A DNA stretch of 11,756 nucleotides from an uncultured Hungatella sp. (GTDB lineage Bacteria > Bacillota > Clostridia > Lachnospirales > Lachnospiraceae). The notes beneath the pieces are model-generated. The model searched no databases. It saw only the letters and a program-made list of their open reading frames with translations, and was not told the origin of the DNA. The position numbers and the translations under genes are program-made. Below are positions 1 to 6,299 of the stretch, piece by piece. Each line of letters starts with the position of its first letter. Positions within the stretch are counted from its first letter, which is position 1. The stretch lies in assembly GCA_910588325.1 (NCBI GenBank), contig CAJUPP010000091.1, positions 1-11,756 on the forward strand, written 5' to 3'.

Positions 1-70
1 CATGAAAGTCTGGCGGGCGCACTTGGCATACCTGAATTCATGCCGCCTATTCGGCGGCGGGACTTTCATA
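1..70. repeat. Nested inverted-repeat element with 9-bp outer arms
   Basis: The outer arms ATGAAAGTC (2-10) and GACTTTCAT (61-69) are perfect reverse complements. Inside lie GCCGCC/GGCGGC (arms about 42-47 and 53-58) and GGCAT/ATGCC (25-29 and 40-44), which compete for overlapping bases, so the stretch could fold as a branched structure. It is GC-rich in its core, unlike the flanks. It could be a REP-like intergenic repeat, the end of a small mobile element, or a terminator for a gene to the left. The left edge of the window cuts off context, so the type cannot be fixed. Confidence 0.45.
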
Positions 71-97
71 GTAATACCAATGTAGAAGCATCCGACC

Positions 98-119
98 TTT
101 GGCATATTCTAATGCCAAA
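98..119. repeat. 8-bp perfect palindrome sharing the GGCATA core of the 1-70 element
   Basis: TTTGGCAT (98-105) and ATGCCAAA (112-119) pair perfectly around a 6-base loop. The left arm repeats the TTGGCATA seen at 23-30 in the larger element, so the two hairpins look related. There is no T-run on either side that would make it a typical intrinsic terminator. Confidence 0.4.
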
Positions 120-205
120 CTCCTTTCCTTTTGGCCTTTCCCAATAGTATAGGTTCCTTTCTGTCATAAAACAATTTCTATGGCTATCGCGGTACTTCTC
201 AAATG

Positions 206-219
206 CTCAGCAAGCTGAG
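206..219. repeat. Small hairpin downstream of the AraC gene
   Basis: CTCAGC and GCTGAG sit 2 bases apart and form a short stem (CTCAG with a 4-base loop). It lies about 55 bases beyond the stop codon of the minus-strand regulator gene. No T-tract follows on the minus strand, so it is at best a weak terminator or mRNA-end structure. Nothing else in 120-274 looks functional. Confidence 0.25.
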
Positions 220-274
220 AATTGATAGTAGAGACTCAAATAGTCCCTTCTTCCTGCTAATCACACTTTTTTCA

Positions 275-1141
275 TCAGACCTTCACGCTGATATACCCCT
301 GTTCCTTAGCCTGCCGTCTGAACCGCCCCGGAGATATCCGCATATACCTTCTAAAAACTTTGCTGAAATAATTTCCGTCAGAAAATCCGCACCGGCTGCT
401 GATCTCTTCAATCTTCATCTCTGTGGAGATCAGAAGCCGGGCTGCCTGTTCCAGCCTGATCCTTGTCAGATAGTGAATCGCCTGCTCGCCGGTATACTTT
501 ACAAACTCTCTCGACAGATGGCTTTGTGAAACGCCCAGCGTCTCCGCCGCCTGTGCCAGTGTCACCTGCTCCTCAAAATGATGCTCCATATACGCCTTTG
601 CTCTGTCAATCAGTGTGGGAGTATGTTTCTCCCCGGAAATCCCCTTATCGCACAGCAGACACAGAAAGGAATACACTTGGCTGCCGGCTGCAAACGTATT
701 GGGAATCATCCCGTTCCTGGCTTTATAGTGTATATCCAGAAGCAGTTTAACCACAGGATGAAATTCCGAAAACACCATAATATTCCCAAGACGGCTTACC
801 ACATAATCATAGTAAGGCTCCACTCCCATTCCGTTTATCATGATATATACAAATTCCCAGGGACCAGCGTTATTCTCCTCGTCAAAAAAGTATTTCTCCT
901 CCCCAGGTATTTTTAAGAAGAATGCGGTTCCCTTTTCTACAATAAACTTCCTTCCCTCCAGCTCCACAGTCCCGCTGCCGCCAAGGGTGTATTGAAATAA
1001 AAATGCCTCCTGCCGGTTTTTATTGTCCCAGTAGTAACTGGCGCTGTTCCTGCTCTGTCTGCCTGCTGCCATCAGCTCCATTACAGGAGGCACGACGTCA
1101 TCCAAAAAATGGAAGCCGTAATCATCACAGACATCCTCCAT
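275..1141 (-). CDS. AraC-family transcriptional regulator
   Basis: Likely a sugar-responsive transcription factor. The first about 150 residues form a cupin-like AraC ligand-binding region, with a predicted beta-rich stretch that includes ELEGRKFIVEKGTAFF and then GPWEFVYI. The C-terminal about 100 residues hold two helix-turn-helix motifs typical of the family: first near residues 194-215 (TLAQAAETLGVSQSHLSREF), second near 243-265 (KIEEISSRCGFSDGNYFSKV), closing with the family signature KVFRRYMRISPGRFR. About 288 residues is normal length. I chose the ATG at 1141, preceded by AAAGG. A TTG at 1156 with AGGGG seven bases upstream would add five residues and cannot be excluded. The gene is divergent from the GH4 glycosidase gene, and paired half-sites lie between them, so it most likely activates that gene and may also control itself. 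The inducer is unknown. Confidence 0.93.
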   Translation of the reverse strand: MEDVCDDYGFHFLDDVVPPVMELMAAGRQSRNSASYYWDNKNRQEAFLFQYTLGGSGTVELEGRKFIVEKGTAFFLKIPGEEKYFFDEENNAGPWEFVYIMINGMGVEPYYDYVVSRLGNIMVFSEFHPVVKLLLDIHYKARNGMIPNTFAAGSQVYSFLCLLCDKGISGEKHTPTLIDRAKAYMEHHFEEQVTLAQAAETLGVSQSHLSREFVKYTGEQAIHYLTRIRLEQAARLLISTEMKIEEISSRCGFSDGNYFSKVFRRYMRISPGRFRRQAKEQGYISVKV

Positions 1142-1146
1142 CTTAG

Positions 1147-1182
1147 CCTTTATCAAAATATTACCCCTTTTATCAAATAATT
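1147..1182 (+). promoter_or_regulatory. Tandem AraC-type half-sites upstream of the GH4 promoter
   Basis: The nonamer TTTATCAAA occurs at 1149-1157 and again at 1169-1177 in the same orientation. Similarity extends outward: CC before both copies and an A/T-rich TATT or TAATT after them. The 20-bp period is two helical turns, and the second copy ends just 5' of the -35 box at 1187. AraC-family activators commonly bind such direct repeats next to the -35 box. The first copy lies in the leader of the divergent regulator gene, which fits autoregulation. Binding itself is inferred. Confidence 0.5.
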
Positions 1183-1186
1183 ACGA

Positions 1187-1215
1187 TTGAACCTTTCTCT
1201 TTCATTCGGTACAAT
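1187..1215 (+). promoter_or_regulatory. Sigma-A promoter for the GH4 gene
   Basis: TTGAAC at 1187-1192 and TACAAT at 1210-1215 are separated by exactly 17 bases. Transcription would start near 1222 and give a leader of about 95 bases. The leader holds two small palindromes, at 1244-1259 and 1270-1280, before the SD sequence AAGGAGGT at 1303-1310. Confidence 0.55.
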
Positions 1216-1243
1216 AAAAACACATTCTATGATTAATTAACAT

Positions 1244-1280
1244 ATTTCTACATAGAAATGTACCACGATATTCCAGGAAT
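1244..1280. repeat. Two short palindromes in the GH4 leader
   Basis: ATTTCTA (1244-1250) and TAGAAAT (1253-1259) form a 16-base palindrome. ATTCC (1270-1274) and GGAAT (1276-1280) form an 11-base one. Both lie downstream of the predicted -10 box, where a repressor or a second regulator could act, or where they could fold in the mRNA. A/T-rich DNA produces such motifs by chance, so the functional call is weak. Confidence 0.25.
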
Positions 1281-1316
1281 GTAAATAATCAATTTTTTAC
1301 CTAAGGAGGTAGTTTT

Positions 1317-2795
1317 ATGTCATTTAAGGTAGCGTTTATCGGTGCGGGAAGCATCGGATTTACCCGGGGTCTCCTTGCAGATCTTCTGACTGTTCCTGAG
1401 TTTAAAAATATCCAGGTATCATTTACAGATATCAATCCTGATAACTTAAGAATGGTAACTCAGCTTTGCCAAAGAGACATTGAAGAAAACGGCCTTGACA
1501 TCAAAATCCATTCAACCCTGAACAGACGGGAGGCTTTTCAGGATGCCAAATATGTAATCAACTGCGTCCGAATCGGCATGCTGGAGGCATTTACAACAGA
1601 TGTGGAGATCCCCTTAAAATATGGTGTGGATCAGTGTGTAGGAGATACGCTGTGTATCGGCGGTATCATGTACGGCCAGAGAGGAATTCATGCAATGCTT
1701 GAATTTTGTAAGGATATACGTGAAGTAGCCGCGCCAGGATGTATCCTTCTCAACTACTCCAATCCCAATGCCATGGTAACCTGGGCCTGCAACAAATACG
1801 GCAAAGTGGAGACCTATGGGCTCTGTCATGGCGTCCAGCACGGTCATGAACAGATCGCCAGAGCACTTTCACGGGACAAAAAAGATGTGGATATCATCTG
1901 TGCAGGTCTGAACCACCAGACCTGGTATATCAGTGTCAAGACAGATGGCGTGGAGCGCACCGGAGATTTATACGAATTTATGTCTAAAGCAGATTTTGCC
2001 GGTGACGAAAATATCCGGCTCGATGTGATGAAAAACTTCGGTTACTATTCCACTGAATCCAACGGCCATCTCTCTGAGTATCTGATGTGGTACAGAAAGC
2101 GGCCTGAAGATATGGCGGGATGGATTAACTATAGCAATTGGATTCAGGGAGAAACCGCTGGCTATCTTCGTGTCTGCAAAGAAAGCCGAAACTGGTTTGA
2201 GACAGATTTTCCTAACTGGCTGAAAGAGCCTGCCAAAATGTTTACTCCCAAAAACCGTTCTTCAGAACATGGAAGCTACATCATCGAAAGCCTTGAAACA
2301 GGAAGAGTCTACAGAGGCCACTTCAATGTAATGAATAACAACACCATCACAAACCTTCCTGATGAATGTGTTGTGGAGGTTCCCTGTTATGTTGATTACA
2401 ACGGAATATCCGTACCAAAAGTAGGTGATCTTCCCTTAGGCTGCGCCGCCATCTGCTCCCAGAGCGTCTGGGTACAAAAGCTTGCTGTAGAAGCCGCTGT
2501 TCATGCAGACATCCATCTGCTCTACCAGGCAGCCATGATGGATCCCCTTACCGGAGCGGTCTGCACTCCTGACGAGATTCGGCAGATGGTGGATGAGATG
2601 CTGGTTGCAGGAGAACAATGGCTTCCTCAGTATCAGGAAGAAATTAAAAAGGCAAAAAAGCGGCTTGAACACAGAACCGTACCTTACCGCCCGGTGAAGG
2701 GCTTTACCCAGAAAACAAAGACAGTGGAGGAAATGGCGGAAGAGAAAGAACGGTATCGGGCCATGGCATCTGCTGCTGCCAAGGAAACTGTTTGA
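1317..2795 (+). CDS. GH4 NAD/Mn-dependent glycoside hydrolase, MelA type (alpha-galactosidase or alpha-hexuronidase)
   Basis: Cytosolic glycosidase of family GH4, which cleaves by an oxidation-elimination-reduction cycle using NAD+ and a divalent metal such as Mn2+. The N-terminus VAFIGAGSIGF (residues 5-15) is the Rossmann dinucleotide loop. DTLCIGGIMYG (110-120), NYSNPNAM (146-153), CHGVQ (170-174) and CAGLNH (195-200) follow in family order; Cys170 and His200 match the known metal ligands. The middle and C-terminal parts (LPDECVVEVPCYVD, AAMMDPLTGAV) closely resemble E. coli MelA. At 492 residues it is about 40 longer than MelA, with a charged helical tail. MelA has CHSV where this protein has CHGV, so the substrate may be an alpha-galactoside or an alpha-linked uronide. 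The start follows AAGGAGGT with six-base spacing. No signal peptide is present. It is probably controlled by the adjacent AraC protein. Confidence 0.93.
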   Translation: MSFKVAFIGAGSIGFTRGLLADLLTVPEFKNIQVSFTDINPDNLRMVTQLCQRDIEENGLDIKIHSTLNRREAFQDAKYVINCVRIGMLEAFTTDVEIPLKYGVDQCVGDTLCIGGIMYGQRGIHAMLEFCKDIREVAAPGCILLNYSNPNAMVTWACNKYGKVETYGLCHGVQHGHEQIARALSRDKKDVDIICAGLNHQTWYISVKTDGVERTGDLYEFMSKADFAGDENIRLDVMKNFGYYSTESNGHLSEYLMWYRKRPEDMAGWINYSNWIQGETAGYLRVCKESRNWFETDFPNWLKEPAKMFTPKNRSSEHGSYIIESLETGRVYRGHFNVMNNNTITNLPDECVVEVPCYVDYNGISVPKVGDLPLGCAAICSQSVWVQKLAVEAAVHADIHLLYQAAMMDPLTGAVCTPDEIRQMVDEMLVAGEQWLPQYQEEIKKAKKRLEHRTVPYRPVKGFTQKTKTVEEMAEEKERYRAMASAAAKETV

Positions 2796-2818
2796 TTTTA
2801 GAAACTGTGTAGTTTCCT
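2782..2818 (+). other. Weak hairpin at the end of the GH4 gene
   Basis: GAAACT (2801-2806) pairs with AGTTTC (2811-2816) around a 4-base loop. The right arm, as AGTTTCCT (2811-2818), can instead pair with AGGAAACT at 2782-2789 inside the last codons. Stems are A/T-rich and no T-run follows, so termination here would be inefficient. Read-through into the small downstream gene is possible. Confidence 0.25.
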
Positions 2819-2827
2819 CTATCAGAC

Positions 2828-2856
2828 TTTACAGTTTATTTGTATTTTGATATAAT
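2828..2856 (+). promoter_or_regulatory. Near-consensus sigma-A promoter for the 46-residue gene
   Basis: TTTACA at 2828-2833 and a perfect TATAAT at 2851-2856 have a 17-base spacer. Transcription would begin near 2863, about 55 bases before the ATG at 2918. This also rules out the longer in-frame start at 2840, which lies between the two promoter boxes. Confidence 0.6.
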
Positions 2857-2917
2857 AAATTCAGTAAATGGTTATCTACTGCTTGTGTTGCAGGTCAGAC
2901 AGAAACGAGGTGATTAC

Positions 2918-3058
2918 ATGGGTATGACAAATAAACAATTTCAGGGTTTCATCAGGCTTGCACTGGGATGGTTAGACAGGGCATTGCAGGAATCTCCTGA
3001 TAACGAAAGTCTTAAATCCTTAAAAGATATTTTCCAATCCATGTTGGAAGATGATTAA
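2918..3058 (+). CDS. Small acidic helical protein of unknown function (46 aa)
   Basis: I do not recognise a named family. The start is the ATG at 2918, preceded by GAGGTG about six bases upstream; an upstream in-frame start would overlap the promoter. The product begins MGMTNKQFQGFIRLALGWLD and ends in SMLEDD. It is predicted mainly helical, with an amphipathic first helix (residues 5-24), a polar turn with ESPDNE (25-30), and a second helix (31-43). There is no signal peptide, cysteine pair or metal motif. A strong dedicated promoter, a good ribosome binding site and a terminator directly after the stop support a real gene. Similar short NKQF-type proteins are, from memory, scattered in Clostridia and their mobile elements. 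It has no evident tie to the glycosidase. Confidence 0.6.
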   Translation: MGMTNKQFQGFIRLALGWLDRALQESPDNESLKSLKDIFQSMLEDD

Positions 3059-3066
3059 AAATTTAA

Positions 3067-3100
3067 GGGAGACAGCGGCTCATACGAGCCGCTGTCTCCC
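3067..3100 (-). terminator. Strong hairpin terminator shared by convergent genes
   Basis: A perfect 15-bp stem (GGGAGACAGCGGCTC at 3067-3081 and its complement at 3086-3100) closes on a 4-base loop. On the minus strand it is followed by TTAAATTTTTAA, giving a U-rich tail suited to ending the reductase transcript, whose stop is 16 bases away. On the plus strand the tail is only CTGTTTAG, but the hairpin starts 8 bases after the small gene's stop and probably serves both. Confidence 0.8.
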
Positions 3101-3116
3101 CTGTTTAGAACCGAAA

Positions 3117-4976
3117 CTATTCTGCATCCGCCAAAGCGTTCTTCACAGCTTCCATAATCCCGTTGCTGGTATTGGTTGCGCCGGACACTGCGTCTACGTC
3201 TGCCGTCTGGTTCTTGATGATATCTGCGATAACACCTTTCTCAGCCGCCTCATAGATGCCTTCTGTCTCGCCGTGCTCAGTCAGTTCAACGGAAGTAATG
3301 CTGCCGTTTTCAACAGTAACCTGAACCTTGATATCCCCGTTGTTGCCCTTGCCGGTACCCTCATAGGTTCCGTCCTTAAAATTGCCTTCTACTGCCGGGG
3401 TAGCCGGAGCGTCACTTTCCGGAGCTTTGATTTCCTGTTCCGTATGTCCGCCGTTATCAGATACATAGTCCTCTGCGGAAGTACCTGCAATCCGTCCGAA
3501 TACTACAATATCCGTAACTGCATTGCCGCCCAGACGGTTTGCCCCATGAACACCGCCGGTTACCTCACCGGCTGCAAACAGACCCGGAATCGGATTTCCA
3601 TCTTCTTTCAGTACCTCAGCCCCTACATTGATCTTTACACCACCCATGGTATGATGAATAGCCGGAGCACACAATGCGGCATAATATTTGGGCTGCTCAA
3701 GGGGTAACTCCATGCTCTCACGACCAAATTCATCGTCTTTTCCTGCTTTCTGATACCCTCCATAGGTCTTAAGGGTCTCTGCCAGAGCAGCGCCGTCCAC
3801 GCCGATAGCCTCTCCCAGTGCCTCCGGAGTATCTGCCTCCGTAACAATGCCGGCCTTTACATAAGACTCAATGGCCGCCAGACTGTCTCTCACTGCCTGG
3901 TCAAATACCAGATAGCACACGCCATCAGTCTGTTCTAAGATCGCTTCAGATACCACATCACGAGTCTCCAGTTCATTGACAAAACGTTTTCCTTCTTTAT
4001 TAACCAAGATAGCTCCATTACCGCGGACGCCCTCTGTATACATAGTCGTAGTATCCGGATTTACCGTAGGATGGGTCTGAATCTGCTCCATATCTACAAA
4101 AGCCGCACCGACTTCTTTTGCCATGACAATGCCATCACCAGTAGCACCGCTGTGGTTAGTGGTAGCAAAGCCTGTCAATGCAGAGTTATACTCAATTACC
4201 ATATCTGAGTTGGCCCCAAAACCACCAGTAGCCAGAATCACTGCCGTACAGTCAATGGTAAATTCATTGCCGTCTTTGTCCGTAGCCACGACGCCGCATA
4301 CGGCCCCATCATCATTTAAAAGAATCTTTTCAGCCTTTGTCTCCAAAAGCACTGGAATGTTTAAATCCGCCATTGCCTGATTCAAAGTCTTTACCAATAC
4401 AGGTCCTACCGCAGATGTATCTGATGGTCTGTGGATACGCTTTACACTGGCTCCGGCAAACATGCCTACAACAGTCAGATCTGCTCCCAGGTCATTCACC
4501 CACTCCAGAGCATCATTGGAATTCTCCGCCATAACAGTAACCAGTTCCTTGTCGTTTAATTCCTTGCCGCCCTTCATGGTGTCTTCCACAAACAAATCTA
4601 CGGAATCATCAATTCCTTCCTCTGCCTGATACTGAGTACCTGCAGCATTCAGTCCGCCGGTAGAACGGGTCGTATTTCCGCCTGTAACAGGCATCTTCTC
4701 CAGTACCACCACATCCGTAGCTCCGTCCTGTACGGCCTGAATCGCTGCGGTCATACCTGCGCCGCCTGCACCGATAACCACAATGTCAGCCTGCTGGTTT
4801 TTCTCCTCCGGCTCTTCCGCCTGTGTAGGCGCCTCTGAGGCTGCTTCCGTTGTAGGTGCCGCCGCAGTTGTCGCTGCAGTGGTCTCTTCACCACTCTTGC
4901 CGCCGCATGCCGCCAGGGATAACACCATAGCTGCCGCTGTGAAAATGGATACCATTTTCTGTGTTGATTTTCTCAT
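3117..4976 (-). CDS. Exported flavolipoprotein reductase: fumarate-reductase-like FAD domain plus covalent-FMN domain
   Basis: Predicted cell-surface reductase that passes electrons through FMN and FAD to an unsaturated carboxylate. The start is the ATG at 4976, which follows GAGGGAG and opens a lipoprotein signal with lipobox LAAC (Cys24). An earlier in-frame start at 5042 would contain the promoter. After an Ala/Thr/Glu-rich tether comes an FAD fold with GAGGAG (69-74). The fumarate reductase active site is recognisable: QTHPT (Gln300, His302), Met312, ETRD (Arg339), HHTMGG (His441/442) and GANRLGGN (Arg481). The C-terminal domain has SGAT (598-601), the ApbE flavinylation motif with Thr601 as FMN acceptor. 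Met312 and Gln300 match flavocytochrome c3 rather than urocanate reductase, as I recall those residues. 619 residues. The electron donor, ApbE and substrate are not in the window; related enzymes reduce fumarate, urocanate, methacrylate or cinnamates. Confidence 0.93.
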   Translation of the reverse strand: MRKSTQKMVSIFTAAAMVLSLAACGGKSGEETTAATTAAAPTTEAASEAPTQAEEPEEKNQQADIVVIGAGGAGMTAAIQAVQDGATDVVVLEKMPVTGGNTTRSTGGLNAAGTQYQAEEGIDDSVDLFVEDTMKGGKELNDKELVTVMAENSNDALEWVNDLGADLTVVGMFAGASVKRIHRPSDTSAVGPVLVKTLNQAMADLNIPVLLETKAEKILLNDDGAVCGVVATDKDGNEFTIDCTAVILATGGFGANSDMVIEYNSALTGFATTNHSGATGDGIVMAKEVGAAFVDMEQIQTHPTVNPDTTTMYTEGVRGNGAILVNKEGKRFVNELETRDVVSEAILEQTDGVCYLVFDQAVRDSLAAIESYVKAGIVTEADTPEALGEAIGVDGAALAETLKTYGGYQKAGKDDEFGRESMELPLEQPKYYAALCAPAIHHTMGGVKINVGAEVLKEDGNPIPGLFAAGEVTGGVHGANRLGGNAVTDIVVFGRIAGTSAEDYVSDNGGHTEQEIKAPESDAPATPAVEGNFKDGTYEGTGKGNNGDIKVQVTVENGSITSVELTEHGETEGIYEAAEKGVIADIIKNQTADVDAVSGATNTSNGIMEAVKNALADAE

Positions 4977-5032
4977 AATAGCTCCCTCTTTCTGTGTTGC
5001 TGAAATTTGTTGAAACTTTTTGGTACAGACAC

Positions 5033-5061
5033 AATGTATCACTTTGATAATATTATGTCAA
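5033..5061 (-). promoter_or_regulatory. Sigma-A promoter for the reductase gene
   Basis: On the minus strand a consensus TTGACA (plus 5056-5061) and TACATT (plus 5033-5038) are separated by 17 bases. Transcription would begin near 5026, leaving a leader of about 50 bases before the ATG at 4976. The spacer region contains the palindrome ATAATATTAT (5047-5056). The reductase can therefore be expressed independently of the upstream aldolase gene. Confidence 0.65.
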
Positions 5062-5276
5062 TTCAAATATAGAATTTCATAAATAATTAAAAATTTTTCT
5101 CATTTCTTAACAATCTGCCTGTTTGCATGATTTCGGTCCCTGAAACTTAAAAGACCCGCAGTGGTTTTCCGTCTTCCCCACAGACTGTAAAACTTTTTCT
5201 TTTATCGGGAATCGAATACCGGGACGGAGAGTTAAGAATACTTTCAAATTTCTCTGTCCGCAAAACTCCATGCCCC
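5062..5276 (-). other. Spacer between aldolase and reductase genes with short ORFs, possible gene remnant
   Basis: The 300 bases between these genes hold the reductase leader and promoter (4977-5061) and then 215 bases of unclear role. On the minus strand 5147-5263 reads as a 38-residue ORF from TTG with AAGGGG nine bases upstream; it includes the protein-like stretch RYSIPDKRKSFTVCGEDGKP. A second frame (5107-5271) gives 54 residues from ATG but with an SD too close to use. I recognise neither. No GC-rich terminator is visible after the aldolase gene. Confidence 0.2.
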
Positions 5277-6167
5277 TTAAAATCCTTCCCCTTTCAGTAT
5301 CTCCAAAAGCTTTTCCACTTCCTTATCAGACGCCTTTGGCAGCGGGAACGTGGCCCTGGCACTTCCGATAATTCCCATAGCCGCCATAGTCGCCTTAATA
5401 TAGGGAACAAAGGGCACTCCTACATTATAGATATCCATCAGACGGTCAATGGCCTGCTGCTTCTTTAAAATCTCGTCCAAATCATTCTTCTCAAAGGCAT
5501 CCATCCACTCTTTGAAGAACTGAGGAATCACATTAGACAAACCTCCAATACAGCCTGCGCCGCCGGATATCACATTATGAGCAAAATTGTCATCAAAACC
5601 GGAATATACCTTAAAATCCGGCCGCACCGGCTTCATCTGTTTGATAATATCCCGAGTGTGAGCCATGCCTGGAATCGTGTCCTTGCATCCCACAATATTG
5701 GAAAATTCCTTTGCTAACCTCACCATCACCTGAGGGGAAATCTCGTAACCTGTGCGGTCAGGGAAATTATAAATATAGACATCCCCTGAAACCTCCCCTG
5801 CAATCTCCGCATAAAAGTCATAGATGCTGTCCTGAGTCAACGTAAAATAGTAGGGCGGCACAATCACTACTCCGTCTGCCCCGCAGTCAAACGCATACTT
5901 AGACAATTCCACCGTCTCTCCTGGAACCATGCTGTTGGTTCCCACCAGCAGTTTCACCCGCCCCTTAATCTTTCTTGCGGCAAACTCTATGATCCCCTTC
6001 TTATCCTCTTTTGATATGGCAAAAAATTCTCCGATGCTTCCCAGCACCAAAATCCCGCTGATTCCCCCTGCTATCAAATGCTCATACAGTTTTTCTAAAT
6101 TCTCATAATCCGGTTTTCCTGATTCATTAAACAAGGTTACCGCTGGTGTGATATACTCTGCTTTCAT
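5277..6167 (-). CDS. DHDPS/NAL-family aldolase, YagE/YjhH-like (2-keto-3-deoxy-sugar-acid aldolase)
   Basis: Class I (Schiff-base) aldolase of the DapA/NanA superfamily, expected to split a 2-keto-3-deoxy sugar acid into pyruvate and an aldehyde in the cytosol. At 296 residues it has the usual single TIM-barrel length. GSIGEF (43-48) is the pyruvate-carboxylate-binding loop, PPYYF lies at 104-108, YNFPDRTG (133-140) carries the catalytic Tyr133, and GCKDT (160-164) carries Schiff-base Lys162. The YNFP..TG and KDT...AHTR patterns, and SGFDDN at 189-194, resemble E. coli YagE more than DapA or NanA. It follows the sugar-acid dehydratase gene after 132 bases on the same strand, which supports this reading over lysine synthesis. 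AGAGGG precedes the ATG. The chain length of the true substrate (pentonate or hexonate) cannot be told from sequence. Confidence 0.92.
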   Translation of the reverse strand: MKAEYITPAVTLFNESGKPDYENLEKLYEHLIAGGISGILVLGSIGEFFAISKEDKKGIIEFAARKIKGRVKLLVGTNSMVPGETVELSKYAFDCGADGVVIVPPYYFTLTQDSIYDFYAEIAGEVSGDVYIYNFPDRTGYEISPQVMVRLAKEFSNIVGCKDTIPGMAHTRDIIKQMKPVRPDFKVYSGFDDNFAHNVISGGAGCIGGLSNVIPQFFKEWMDAFEKNDLDEILKKQQAIDRLMDIYNVGVPFVPYIKATMAAMGIIGSARATFPLPKASDKEVEKLLEILKGEGF

Positions 6168-6225
6168 GTTCTTTTGCCCTCTTTCTTAAATAAATTTTAG
6201 CCCTGATTAAATGACATGATACCAG

Positions 6226-6256
6226 GGTTAAAAGACCTTTTGACCCCAACATTATG
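6226..6256 (-). promoter_or_regulatory. Candidate operator and extended -10 promoter before the aldolase gene
   Basis: GGTTAAAAGACCTTTTGACC (6226-6245) is a near-perfect 20-base inverted repeat with one mismatched pair. On the minus strand an extended -10-like TGTCATAAT lies just upstream (CATAAT at plus 6251-6256), so transcription would begin inside the inverted repeat. ATGACATGA also occurs twice in this gap, at 6211-6219 and 6254-6262. No good -35 box was found. This would let a repressor control the aldolase separately from the upstream genes. Confidence 0.3.
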
Positions 6257-6299
6257 ACATGAATAATTAGCTGTAACCAGCAACATCTCTGGCAATATC

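Noticed and set aside
2840..2917. Longer N-terminus for the 46-residue protein
   Set aside because: That start lies between the -35 and -10 boxes of the gene's own promoter, and a GAGGTG ribosome binding site points to the ATG at 2918.
3051..3707. 218-codon plus-strand ORF opposite the reductase gene
   Set aside because: It is antisense to a well-supported flavoprotein, runs through the terminator hairpin and has a Cys-rich composition without domain motifs or a ribosome binding site.
4977..5042. Longer N-terminus for the reductase (22 extra residues)
   Set aside because: The extension would cover the -10 box and leader, lacks a ribosome binding site, and would place a non-signal sequence before a clear lipoprotein signal peptide.
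5100..5200. Intrinsic terminator between aldolase and reductase genes
   Set aside because: Only a short GTCT/AGAC stem with an interior loop and an A/T palindrome were found; no GC-rich stem followed by a T-run.
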